A stretch of DNA of 27,066 nucleotides from Clostridium sp. CAG:245. Its GTDB lineage: Bacteria > Bacillota > Clostridia > TANB77 > CAG-508. Positions 7,054 to 14,045 of the stretch are shown piece by piece. Each line of letters opens with the position of its first letter. Positions within the stretch are counted from its first letter, which is position 1. A program made the translations under genes and the position numbers. The notes below the pieces were generated by a model. The model was not told where the DNA came from. It was given only the letters and a program-made list of their open reading frames with translations, and ran no database searches. The stretch lies in the NCBI GenBank assembly GCA_000435175.1, contig FR880011.1:6287-33352 (forward strand), read 5' to 3'.

Positions 7054-8298
7054 ATGGACGAAAAATATATGGCAGCAGAGGAAGTTCTAAAAAAATATGG
7101 ACAAGAACATCTTTTGAGTCAGTATGAAAAACTAAGTGAGGAGAATAAGTCAAAATTATTAGATGAAATATTAACATTAGACTTTAATCAAATTGAGGAA
7201 TTATACAAAAGAATAAATCAAACAGTAGACTTTGCAAATTCTAAAATTGAACCAATCGATTATACAGATAAGAGTGCAATGTCTGATAATGAATTAAAAC
7301 ATTATGAAGAAATTGGATTAAAAGCAATAAAAGAGGGAAAACTTGCAGCAGTTACAATGGCTGGTGGTCAAGGTACTAGATTAGGACATAATGGACCAAA
7401 AGGTACATATGACATTGGATTAGATTCGCATAAACCTATATTCGAAATTTTATGTGATACATTAAAAACTGCAGAGAAAAAGTATGGAGTTTTTGTTACT
7501 TGGTACATAATGACAAGTAAAGAAAACAATGATGCAACAGTTAAGTTCTTTGAAGACCATGACTATTTTGGATATCCAAAGGATAAAGTTGTGTTCTTTA
7601 AGCAAGGACAATTACCAATGATTGATACAAAGGGAAAAGTATTAATCGGTGAAGATGGTTTAATAAAACAAGCAGCAGATGGACATGGTGGAATATTCCT
7701 ATCAATGAAGAAAAATGGAATAATATACGATATGAAGTCAAGAGGAATTGAATGGGCTTTTATCGGTGGTGTTGATAATGTTTTAGTAAATATGGTAGAT
7801 CCAGTACTATTAGGCTTAGCAATAGATAAAAAAGTTCTAGCAGCAGGAAAGAGTGTTGTAAAAGCTGGACCTCATGAGAAAGTTGGAGTATTCTGCAAGA
7901 GAAATGGAAAACCAAGTGTTGTAGAATATAGCGAAATATCAGAAGAAATGGCAGAAGCAACAAACGAAAATGGCGGACTAATATATGGAGAATCTCATAT
8001 ATTATGTAATTTATTTAGCGTAAAAGCTATAGAAGAAATAAGCAAAAATACATTACCATATCATAGTGCATTTAAAAAGGCTAAGTATTTAGATAAAGAT
8101 GGAAACTTAATAACAAGTGATAAACCAAATGCATATAAATTTGAAGCATTCTTATTTGATGCGTTTGAATCACTAGATGATATGGCCATTTTAAGAGTAA
8201 AAAGGGAAGAGGAATTTGCACCAGTTAAGAATGCAGAAGGTGTAGATAGCCCTGAAACAGCTAGAAAATTATACAAAGAATTTCATAAAATAAAATAA
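7054..8298 (+). CDS. UDPGP type 1 family (UAP1-like) sugar-1-phosphate uridylyltransferase
   Basis: A 414-aa nucleotidyltransferase. The nucleotide-binding loop MAGGQGTRLG (residues 102-111) and the following PKGTYDIGL match the eukaryotic-type UDP-N-acetylhexosamine pyrophosphorylase family (UAP1/QRI1), as do FIGGVDNVLVNMVDPVLLG and VVEYSEIS. Such enzymes make a UDP-sugar and pyrophosphate from UTP and a sugar 1-phosphate. Substrate could be glucose-, GlcNAc- or GalNAc-1-phosphate; sequence alone does not settle it. The ATG follows AAAGGAG. The next gene encodes a phospho-sugar mutase that could supply the hexose 1-phosphate, so the pair probably feeds UDP-sugar into glycolipid or wall glycan synthesis. 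It is not of the usual bacterial GalU type. Confidence 0.88.
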   Translation: MDEKYMAAEEVLKKYGQEHLLSQYEKLSEENKSKLLDEILTLDFNQIEELYKRINQTVDFANSKIEPIDYTDKSAMSDNELKHYEEIGLKAIKEGKLAAVTMAGGQGTRLGHNGPKGTYDIGLDSHKPIFEILCDTLKTAEKKYGVFVTWYIMTSKENNDATVKFFEDHDYFGYPKDKVVFFKQGQLPMIDTKGKVLIGEDGLIKQAADGHGGIFLSMKKNGIIYDMKSRGIEWAFIGGVDNVLVNMVDPVLLGLAIDKKVLAAGKSVVKAGPHEKVGVFCKRNGKPSVVEYSEISEEMAEATNENGGLIYGESHILCNLFSVKAIEEISKNTLPYHSAFKKAKYLDKDGNLITSDKPNAYKFEAFLFDAFESLDDMAILRVKREEEFAPVKNAEGVDSPETARKLYKEFHKIK

Positions 8299-8318
8299 TT
8301 GTATAATTAAAATATAGG

Positions 8319-8353
8319 AGTTTGAATTTTTTGTTATACAAAAGGTTCAAGCT
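8319..8353 (+). terminator. Hairpin between uridylyltransferase and mutase genes
   Basis: GTTTGAATTTTTTG (8320-8333) pairs with CAAAAGGTTCAAGC (8339-8352) through a 5-nt loop, with three G-T wobbles, and is followed by TTCTTTTGCTT. It resembles a weak intrinsic terminator or attenuator that would lower mutase expression from the upstream promoter. Confidence 0.45.
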
Positions 8354-8399
8354 TCTTTTGCTTAAATATAAAAAAGTGTTTTCAAGAAAGGAATTTTTT

Positions 8400-10127
8400 A
8401 TGAGTTATTTAGAAAAATATAATGAATGGTTAAATGATCCAGCAATTGATGAAGAAACAAAGAAAGAATTAAGAAGTATTAAAGATGATGAGTCTGAAAT
8501 TCAAGACAGATTTTATAAAGACTTAGAGTTTGGAACAGCAGGATTAAGAGGAGTAATAGGAAATGGTAGCAACAGAATGAATAAATATACTGTAACTAAA
8601 GCTACACAAGGACTTGCAAACTACATAAAAATGCATAACCCAGAGAATAAAGGTGTTGCAATTTCTTATGATTCAAGACATATGTCTAAAGAATTTAGTG
8701 AATTTACAGCATTATGCTTAAATGCAAATGGAATAAAAACATATGTATTCGAAAGTTTAAGACCAGTTCCAGAGCTATCTTTTGCAGTAAGACAATTGAA
8801 ATGTATAGCAGGGGTCATGATTACAGCAAGTCATAATCCTCCAAAGTACAACGGATATAAGGTTTACTGGGAAGATGGAGCACAAATCGTTGCACCACAT
8901 GATAAAGGAATTATAACAGAAGTAAACAACATAAAAGAATTTTCTGAGATAAAAACAATGTCAAAAGACGAAGCCGAAAAAGCTGATTTATACCACGTTA
9001 TTGGAAAAGAAATAGACGATGAGTATATAAAGACTCTAAAAAATTTAGTACTTAATCTAGATACAATAAAGAGAGTTCAAAAAGATGTAAAAATAGTATA
9101 CACACCATTACATGGAGCTGGAAATATGCCAGTACAAAGAATACTAAAAGAAATAGGATTTGAAAATGTATATGTTGTACCAGAGCAAGAAAAACCAAAT
9201 GGAGATTTCCCAACAGTAAGCTATCCAAACCCAGAAGATGCAAATGCATTCAAGTTAGCACTAGAATTGGCAGAAAAAGTTGATGCAGATGTTGTACTTG
9301 CAAATGACCCAGACGCAGATAGATTAGGTGTATATGCAAAAGACTCGAAAACAGGAGAATATCATTCATTTACAGGAAATATGTCTGGACTTCTAATTGC
9401 CGAATACGAATTATCTCAAAAGAAAGAAAGAAGAGAAATTCCAGTAAATGGTGCATTAATTAAAACAATAGTATCATCAAACTTAGCCGATGCAATAGCA
9501 AAAGAGTATAATCTAAAATTAATAGAAGTTTTAACAGGCTTCAAATACATTGGTGAGCAAATGAGATTGTTTGAACAAAGTAATGAATATACATATATGT
9601 TTGGATTCGAAGAAAGCTACGGATGCCTAATTGGAACACATGCAAGAGATAAAGATGGAATTGCAGCAGTAATGGCATTATGTGAAGCAGCAGCTTATTA
9701 TAAAGAAAAAGGTTACACATTATGGGATCAAATGATAAACATATATAAGAAATATGGATTCTACAAAGAACTTACAATATCAATTACAAGAGAAGGTGTG
9801 ACTGGTGCAGAAGAAATTAAACAAATGATGGAAAAAATGAGAGAAAATCCAGCTACAACACTTGGAAAATATAAGGTAGTTGAATTTAGAGATTATAAGA
9901 AAGACATTATAAAGAATAATGCAACAGGAGAAACAACAAAAACAGGATTACCAAATTCAAATGTTTTATATTATGGACTTGAAAACGATGCTTGGTGCTG
10001 TGTACGTCCTTCTGGAACAGAGCCAAAGATTAAATTCTATATGGGTGTAAAAGGAAAAACAGAGGAAGAAGCAGAACAAGAATTAAAAGAACTAACAAAA
10101 GTAATGGAAGAACAAGCAAAAATGTAA
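8400..10127 (+). CDS. pgcA: Phospho-sugar mutase (phosphoglucomutase/phosphomannomutase)
   Basis: A 575-aa alpha-D-phosphohexomutase, the length of the Bacillus PgcA type. Seen in order: FGTAGLRGVIGNGSNRMN (residues 44-61), the phosphoserine loop TASHNPPKYNG (Ser144), the metal loop NDPDADRLG, the sugar-binding GFEESYG and the phosphate-binding RPSGTEPKIKFY near the C-terminus. All catalytic elements are present. It interconverts hexose 6- and 1-phosphates, giving the substrate for UDP-sugar synthesis. The start at 8400 is supported by AGAAAGGAA; an ORF extension upstream to 8322 runs through the intergenic hairpin and is not coding. Gene symbol by family resemblance. Confidence 0.92.
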   Translation: MSYLEKYNEWLNDPAIDEETKKELRSIKDDESEIQDRFYKDLEFGTAGLRGVIGNGSNRMNKYTVTKATQGLANYIKMHNPENKGVAISYDSRHMSKEFSEFTALCLNANGIKTYVFESLRPVPELSFAVRQLKCIAGVMITASHNPPKYNGYKVYWEDGAQIVAPHDKGIITEVNNIKEFSEIKTMSKDEAEKADLYHVIGKEIDDEYIKTLKNLVLNLDTIKRVQKDVKIVYTPLHGAGNMPVQRILKEIGFENVYVVPEQEKPNGDFPTVSYPNPEDANAFKLALELAEKVDADVVLANDPDADRLGVYAKDSKTGEYHSFTGNMSGLLIAEYELSQKKERREIPVNGALIKTIVSSNLADAIAKEYNLKLIEVLTGFKYIGEQMRLFEQSNEYTYMFGFEESYGCLIGTHARDKDGIAAVMALCEAAAYYKEKGYTLWDQMINIYKKYGFYKELTISITREGVTGAEEIKQMMEKMRENPATTLGKYKVVEFRDYKKDIIKNNATGETTKTGLPNSNVLYYGLENDAWCCVRPSGTEPKIKFYMGVKGKTEEEAEQELKELTKVMEEQAKM

Positions 10128-10141
10128 GCAAATATAACTAA

Positions 10142-10195
10142 AAATAACAACAGAGATAATTTTTATTTTTATAAAAATTATCTCTGTTGTTATTT
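10142..10195. terminator. Perfect 25-bp stem, bidirectional terminator
   Basis: Positions 10142-10166 and 10171-10195 are exact inverse complements around a TTTT loop. The outer stem holds ACAACAGAGATAA. It lies between the convergent mutase and ttcA genes. The stem ends are A/T runs, so both directions have a U-rich exit. Confidence 0.85.
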
Positions 10196-10211
10196 AATCT
10201 GTTTAATTAAG

Positions 10212-10946
10212 TTAATTAGATTGTTTGCGTTGAGTCGTATTTTTCCAGCCATCTATATTATTTCTTTTTATTGCACCCATGATATTGGCTTTTACATGTG
10301 GATTTTTTATAGATAATGTAACAATTAAATTCTTAACATATTCTCTTGTTGAATGACCATCCATAGGGCAAACTTTAGGCATTATTTGTTTGCCATTTTT
10401 TTTAACATATCGTTTTGTTTCTTTTTCAGACGCATAAATTAATGGTCTAATTAAAGTAATTCCAGACCTATCCATATAACTTACAGGAGAAAAAGTGGAA
10501 ATACTTCCTGCAAAAAGCAAATTCATCAAAAAAGTTTCCAAAACATCATCTAAATTATGACCTAATGCAATCTTGTTGCAATGCTCACGTTTTGCAGCAG
10601 TGTTAAGAATACCCCTACGCAAATTAGCACATAGAGAACATGGATTTTGTTCTTGTCTGTCCTCAAAAACGATCTTGCTAATATCGTATTTCTCCTCAAA
10701 GAAAGGTACCCCTAAGTCATCACATGTTTTCTTTAAAAATTCAGAATCGAAATATTCAAAGCCAGGATTTACACTTATAGCAATTAATTCAAATTTCTTG
10801 GGATAAAAGTACTGTAAACTTTTTAGCCCATTTAACAAAGTAATAGAATCCTTTCCACCAGACAATGCAACGGCAATTTTATCTCCATCCTCAATCATAT
10901 CATAATCTTCAATTGCTCTTCTCATATAACTTAAAATATGTTTCAT
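10212..10946 (-). CDS. TtcA-like tRNA 2-thiolation enzyme (PP-loop ATPase)
   Basis: A 244-aa adenine-nucleotide alpha-hydrolase family protein. It has the PP-loop SGGKDS (residues 29-34), a CxxC pair (Cys103, Cys106) in NPCSLCANLRRG, GHNLDDVLETFLMN and a third cysteine (Cys193) in MPKVCPMDG. This is the three-cysteine layout of TtcA, which holds an Fe-S cluster and thiolates C32 of some tRNAs. It is shorter than E. coli TtcA, as in the Gram-positive TtcA-like branch, so the exact tRNA target is uncertain. No good Shine-Dalgarno lies next to the ATG at 10946; the N-terminus still matches the family. An extended -10 promoter lies about 70 bp upstream. Confidence 0.85.
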   Translation of the reverse strand: MKHILSYMRRAIEDYDMIEDGDKIAVALSGGKDSITLLNGLKSLQYFYPKKFELIAISVNPGFEYFDSEFLKKTCDDLGVPFFEEKYDISKIVFEDRQEQNPCSLCANLRRGILNTAAKREHCNKIALGHNLDDVLETFLMNLLFAGSISTFSPVSYMDRSGITLIRPLIYASEKETKRYVKKNGKQIMPKVCPMDGHSTREYVKNLIVTLSIKNPHVKANIMGAIKRNNIDGWKNTTQRKQSN

Positions 10947-11017
10947 ATATTTGCATAATTACCAAATTGATAAAAATAATTGGCAAAATCCTTTCATAAA
11001 AATAAAAACTAAAAATA

Positions 11018-11026
11018 ATTATAGCA
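11018..11026 (-). promoter_or_regulatory. Extended -10 promoter of the ttcA-like gene
   Basis: The minus strand reads TGCTATAAT, a full TGn extended -10. No clear -35 is seen. The predicted leader of about 65 nt can form a loose CCAATT/AATTTGG hairpin. Confidence 0.5.
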
Positions 11027-11054
11027 CAAAATTTACATGGAATAAAGAGTAAAT

Positions 11055-11089
11055 AAAAAAGAAACATCAACTACATAGTTGGCTTCTTC
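11055..11089 (-). terminator. Intrinsic terminator of the toxin-antitoxin pair
   Basis: On the minus strand AGAAGCCAACT and AGTTGATGTTTCT form a stem with an ATGT loop and a small internal mismatch, followed by TTTTTTATTT. Confidence 0.75.
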
Positions 11090-11125
11090 AATGTTTAATA
11101 ATAATGAATAAAAAGTAAATTAAGA

Positions 11126-11434
11126 CTACATATAATCTCTTTTCCCATAGTACATATGAGAAATATAAACTGTATGGTTTGCTTCGCTTACTAAATATAA
11201 TATTACATAATTATTTACTACAATTCTTCTAAAATTATTATGGCTATTGTTACTTGTATCAATTCGCATATATAAATAAGGTTCTTCAGATAAATGCATT
11301 ATTGACGTCTTTATTTTTTTCATTAATTTTTTTGCTGCTTCTGTTGACGCTAAATTTTGTGAGATATATTCATAGACTTCAAGTATTTCATTTTTACAGT
11401 CATCAGTGAATTCTAGATTGTATTTAAAATCCAT
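11126..11434 (-). CDS. RelE/ParE-family toxin
   Basis: A 102-aa protein of typical RelE/ParE size. It starts YNLEFTDDCKNEILEVYEYI and ends with FRRIVVNNYVILYLVSEANHTVYISHMYYGKRDY, the beta-sheet core and C-terminal pattern of the ParE/RelE fold (conserved Arg before VVNNYVILY and an Arg-Asp near the end). Such toxins are either ribosome-dependent mRNA nucleases (RelE) or gyrase poisons (ParE). The sequence favours the ParE side (plasmid-stabilisation type), but I cannot assign the target. It overlaps its antitoxin gene by 11 bp (ATGGATTTTAA), which couples translation. It is chromosomal, next to a tRNA gene, without visible element ends. Confidence 0.85.
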   Translation of the reverse strand: MDFKYNLEFTDDCKNEILEVYEYISQNLASTEAAKKLMKKIKTSIMHLSEEPYLYMRIDTSNNSHNNFRRIVVNNYVILYLVSEANHTVYISHMYYGKRDYM

Positions 11435-11663
11435 ATTTTTCTTCTAATTCTCTAAATACTGTAGTAGCCTTAACTGTTTTTCCATCTTTTATTTGTTGTT
11501 CTGCTTTTTCAAGTTTTTTACTTAGTTCATTATCTTTTAACTTTCTTTTATACTCCGAGATACTCATTATAATAACATCGTTTTTGGAATTTTTAGTTAA
11601 TACAATATCACCATATTTATTTAATGCATTTTCAAGTTCTTGAATATTAATGGTTTGTTGCAT
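11424..11663 (-). CDS. Phd/YefM-type antitoxin
   Basis: A 79-aa protein with the Phd/YefM layout: an N-terminal DNA-binding half (NIQELENALNKYGDIVLTKN, then DVIIMSISEYKRKL) and a charged C-terminal tail (about residues 45-79) that would wrap the toxin. It precedes and overlaps the toxin gene, the usual order. The ATG at 11663 is preceded by GGGGTGATATT. The complex probably represses its own promoter, whose TGGTATAAT extended -10 lies just upstream. Confidence 0.85.
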   Translation of the reverse strand: MQQTINIQELENALNKYGDIVLTKNSKNDVIIMSISEYKRKLKDNELSKKLEKAEQQIKDGKTVKATTVFRELEEKYGF

Positions 11664-11689
11664 AATATCACCCCACTTTTTATAAGAAT

Positions 11690-11698
11690 ATTATACCA
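11690..11698 (-). promoter_or_regulatory. Extended -10 promoter of the toxin-antitoxin operon
   Basis: The minus strand reads TGGTATAAT about 27 bp before the antitoxin start codon; no strong -35 is seen, which fits a repressible toxin-antitoxin promoter. Confidence 0.5.
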
Positions 11699-11760
11699 TA
11701 GATATTAAGAGAATAAAACAATTTTTAAAAATTTATATAATAGAATAAAGAGAAAAATAA

Positions 11761-11789
11761 TTGACATACCTATTCCAAAATGCTATTAT
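11761..11789 (+). promoter_or_regulatory. Sigma-A promoter of tRNA-Arg
   Basis: TTGACA (11761-11766), 17-bp spacer, TATTAT (11784-11789) with TGC directly before it (TGn). The transcript would start a few bases before the tRNA at 11803. Confidence 0.85.
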
Positions 11790-11802
11790 ATTAACTAGAA
11801 AT

Positions 11803-11879
11803 GTATCAGTAGCTCAGTTGGATAGAGCAACAGTTTCCTAAACTGTGTGTCGGGGGTTCAATTCCCTTCTGGTACACCA
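11803..11879 (+). tRNA. tRNA-Arg, anticodon CCU
   Basis: A full cloverleaf can be drawn: acceptor GTATCAG with CTGGTAC, D stem GCTC/GAGC, anticodon stem ACAGT/ACTGT around loop TTCCTAA, and T arm with GTTCAAT. The anticodon is CCT (CCU), reading the Arg codon AGG. The 3' CCA is encoded. A run of eight T begins right after CCA, so the tRNA stem plus U tract may partly terminate; tadA starts 32 nt downstream. Confidence 0.95.
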
Positions 11880-11911
11880 TTTTTTTTATAAATTTTTAAT
11901 TGGAGTAAATA

Positions 11912-12370
11912 GTGGAAGAATTTTTTATGAAGGAAGCTATAAAAGAAGCTAGAAAAGCCTATAAAAAGGACGAGGTTCCAGTGGGGGCGGTTATTGTAAA
12001 AGACGGTGAAATAATAGCTAGGGCACACAATGTAAAAGAACAGAAAAAAGACACAACAAAACATGCTGAAATTATTGCGATTCAAAAGGCTAGTAAAAAA
12101 CTAGAGTCTTGGAGACTAGAAAATTGTACAATGTATGTTACTTTAGAACCATGTGCAATGTGTACGGGAGCAATGATTCAGGCAAGGTTGAAAAAGGTTG
12201 TTATTGGAACCATGGATGAAAAAACTGGTGCATGTGGTTCTGTATTAAATTTACTCGAAGATTATAAATTTAATCATGTTGTAGAAATTGAAAAAGGTGT
12301 TATGGAAACAGAATGCAAAAAAATATTACAACAGTTTTTTAAAGAATTAAGAGAAAAAAAGAAAAAATAA
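11912..12370 (+). CDS. tadA: tRNA-specific adenosine deaminase
   Basis: A 152-aa cytidine-deaminase-fold enzyme with the zinc and catalytic motifs HAE (residues 51-53) and PCAMC (80-84), and the TadA signature EVPVGAVIVKDGEIIA. It converts A34 to inosine in tRNA-Arg(ACG), letting it read three CGN codons. The start is GTG at 11912, seven bases after GGAG; a downstream ATG (residue 6) lacks a binding site. It follows tRNA-Arg(CCU) closely with no separate promoter visible, so the two may share a transcript. The stop codon lies inside a hairpin shared with convergent dtd. Confidence 0.95.
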   Translation: MEEFFMKEAIKEARKAYKKDEVPVGAVIVKDGEIIARAHNVKEQKKDTTKHAEIIAIQKASKKLESWRLENCTMYVTLEPCAMCTGAMIQARLKKVVIGTMDEKTGACGSVLNLLEDYKFNHVVEIEKGVMETECKKILQQFFKELREKKKK

Positions 12371-12398
12371 TGGATTCAATTTATTTTGAATCCATTAT
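12367..12398. terminator. Hairpin spanning both stop codons of tadA and dtd
   Basis: ATAATGGATTCAA (12367-12379) pairs perfectly with TTGAATCCATTAT (12386-12398) around a 6-nt loop. For dtd (minus strand) it is followed by a U-rich exit, a good terminator; in the tadA direction no U tract follows. Confidence 0.75.
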
Positions 12399-12821
12399 AA
12401 TGGTCACAGGGCCGTCATTTAAAAGATCAACTTTCATGTCTGCACCAAATATTCCAGTTTCAACTACTGGAATTATTTTTTTACATTCAGAAACAAAATA
12501 TTCGTATAAAGGTATAGCAATATCTGGTTTGGCAGCTTCTACAAAAGAGGGTCTGTTTCCTTCTTTGCAATTTGCATATAATGTAAATTGAGAAACAATT
12601 AAAAGTTCTCCATTAACATCTTTTAAAGATAAATTCATTTTATCATTTTCATCAGAAAAAATTCTTAAATTTGTTACTTTTTTCACTAAGTAATCCACAT
12701 CTTGTTCGTTATCTGTGGATTGTACGCCAAGTAAAACTAAAAAACCGTTATTTATTTTTCCATTAACAGTTCCATTTATAGTAACACTTGCGTGTTTTAC
12801 ACGTTGAACAACCACTCTCAT
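12381..12821 (-). CDS. dtd: D-aminoacyl-tRNA deacylase
   Basis: A 146-aa protein, the normal DTD length, starting MRVVVQRVKHASVTING. It carries the two active-site motifs: SQFTLYA (residues 77-83) and the Gly-cisPro loop NDGPVT (135-140). DTD removes D-amino acids, and glycine mischarged on tRNA-Ala, from tRNA. The start at 12821 is fixed by AGGAGG just upstream; an ORF extension to 12875 adds 18 hydrophobic residues without a binding site. It is convergent with tadA and shares a hairpin with it. Confidence 0.95.
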   Translation of the reverse strand: MRVVVQRVKHASVTINGTVNGKINNGFLVLLGVQSTDNEQDVDYLVKKVTNLRIFSDENDKMNLSLKDVNGELLIVSQFTLYANCKEGNRPSFVEAAKPDIAIPLYEYFVSECKKIIPVVETGIFGADMKVDLLNDGPVTIIMDSK

Positions 12822-12930
12822 ACATAATCCTCCTAAATTTGTAATAAATATAATATAAAATAGAACAAAAAGCAACAGCTATAATAAAATTGGACATAAT
12901 GTTAGTTCACAAAATTTTTACGAAAATAAT

Positions 12931-12958
12931 TTGACTTTTTCTATTGTTTTGATATAAT
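12931..12958 (+). promoter_or_regulatory. Sigma-A promoter of tRNA-Ser
   Basis: TTGACT (12931-12936), 16-bp spacer, TATAAT (12953-12958), with the tRNA starting 15 bp later. It probably also drives the downstream membrane protein gene. Confidence 0.8.
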
Positions 12959-12972
12959 TAGTAGGTACAATA

Positions 12973-13063
12973 GGAGACGTATCGAAGTGGTCATAACGAG
13001 GCTGACTCGAAATCAGTTAGCCGGGCAACCGGCCCGTGGGTTCGAATCCCACCGTCTCCGCCA
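12973..13063 (+). tRNA. tRNA-Ser, anticodon CGA
   Basis: Acceptor GGAGACG pairs with CGTCTCC; the anticodon arm GCTGA-CTCGAAA-TCAGT gives anticodon CGA (codon UCG). A long variable arm (CCGGGCAACCGGCC region) marks a class II tRNA, and the T arm has GTTCGAATCCCAC. Discriminator G and encoded CCA end at 13063. Confidence 0.95.
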
Positions 13064-13083
13064 AATAAAGCGTGGGGGAAAAA

Positions 13084-13827
13084 ATGAATACCAGTATGAA
13101 GGATAGAATAAAAATGAGTATAGCAATCAGTGTACTTATGGTTGTAATAATTGTTGTAATACTGATTATTATTCAATATCAAATTGAGGGTGAAAAGAAT
13201 ATGCCGTATCAGTTATCTAAAATAACCATAATAAGCACGGCAGAAGGAGAACAAAACACAGAAAATCCAGAAGAGAACTCAAAATGGAATTTGTCTGTAA
13301 ATCAAAATAATGATGTTTATTTCTTTATAGATAAAAATACAGATAAAGATGAACTTTTAGACAGTATTACAATCGATAACATTAAAGTTACAAAACAGCC
13401 TACTAAGGGTGTTGTAAAAGTTTTTATGCCCAATAGCTTAGAAGGCAGAACTTTTACATATGATGAGTCATATTTAGTAGAAAATGGATTGGAATACAAA
13501 GGCGGAAAAACGAGTAACCCTAAAACATTAGAAATTTGCAATCAGGGTGGTTCAGCTGTAATCAGATTTGCAAACATAAATGTAGGAAATTTTGTTTCAA
13601 ATGATGATACCGAAGTACAACACAATGGTACTTTGCTTACTAAAATAGGCACTACGGAAGAAGAAACTAAATTTCAAGTGAATTTCGATTTTATAATTCA
13701 AGCAAATAAAATAAAATATAAAACAAATATCACATTAAGTTTGCCATGTGAAAATCTCTTAACAGAAGGTACAAGCAACAAAGAAATAACAGACATGAGT
13801 GGAATTGTTTTTAAAAGAATAAAATAG
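13084..13827 (+). CDS. Unrecognised membrane-anchored extracellular protein
   Basis: A 247-aa protein that I cannot place in a family. Residues about 12-31 form a single strong membrane helix (ISVLMVVIIVVILIII) with positive charge before it, so the remaining 215 residues should face outside. That part is beta-rich, with WNLSVNQNNDVYFFIDKN, SITIDNIKVTKQPTKGVVKVFMP and evenly spaced strands, suggesting an immunoglobulin- or adhesin-like fold (inference). The ATG at 13084 follows GTGGGGG. The binding site starts eight bases after the tRNA-Ser CCA, leaving no room for a promoter, so it is probably cotranscribed with the tRNA. A short TAGCAA/TTGCTA hairpin overlaps its stop codon. Confidence 0.8.
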   Translation: MNTSMKDRIKMSIAISVLMVVIIVVILIIIQYQIEGEKNMPYQLSKITIISTAEGEQNTENPEENSKWNLSVNQNNDVYFFIDKNTDKDELLDSITIDNIKVTKQPTKGVVKVFMPNSLEGRTFTYDESYLVENGLEYKGGKTSNPKTLEICNQGGSAVIRFANINVGNFVSNDDTEVQHNGTLLTKIGTTEEETKFQVNFDFIIQANKIKYKTNITLSLPCENLLTEGTSNKEITDMSGIVFKRIK

Positions 13828-13838
13828 CAAATTTTTAC

Positions 13839-13867
13839 TTGCTAAACTAAACAAAATAGTATATAAT
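13839..13867 (+). promoter_or_regulatory. Sigma-A promoter of the SRP RNA gene
   Basis: TTGCTA (13839-13844) and TATAAT (13862-13867) are 17 bp apart, and the SRP RNA starts at about 13874. The -35 is the right arm of a small hairpin with TAGCAA at 13825-13830, which overlaps the upstream gene's stop codon. Confidence 0.75.
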
Positions 13868-13873
13868 GCAAAA

Positions 13874-14008
13874 GGTATGAGATATAACTTTTGTATGGAG
13901 AGTATCTTGATAAAGAACTGTGAACCTTGTCAGGTCCGGAAGGAAGCAGCAATAAGCAGACCTCTTTATGTAGGGTGCTTTCCATAGAGAAGTTAAAAAT
14001 CTCATACC
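13874..14008 (+). ncRNA. ffs: Signal recognition particle RNA, small bacterial type
   Basis: About 135 nt that fold as one long rod: GGTATGAGAT at the 5' end pairs with ATCTCATACC at the 3' end, and TATGGAGAG pairs with CTTTCCATA further in. The apical part has the invariant SRP domain IV sequence GTCAGGTCCGGAAGGAAGCA with its GGAA tetraloop. The RNA binds Ffh and targets ribosomes making membrane proteins. No Alu domain is present, so this is the short type, unlike the roughly 270-nt RNA of B. subtilis. A T run follows. Upstream of dnaX is a common location for ffs in Gram-positives. Confidence 0.95.
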
Positions 14009-14045
14009 TTTTAACCAATATAATAAAATTATGGAGGTAAAAAAA

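Noticed and set aside
10947..11000. A 12-codon ATG-initiated upstream reading frame in the ttcA leader (minus strand).
   Set aside because: It has no ribosome binding site and no codon pattern suggesting an attenuator.
11126..11879. Toxin-antitoxin pair next to tRNA-Arg taken as an integrated island.
   Set aside because: No integrase, no repeat of the tRNA 3' end and no composition change; the pair alone does not mark an island.
1414..14045. Upstream in-frame starts at 1414 (spmA), 6431 (160-aa unknown), 13072 (membrane protein) and 14031 (dnaX).
   Set aside because: Each of these ATG/GTG codons lies inside or against the GGAGG or GGGGG ribosome binding site of the chosen start.
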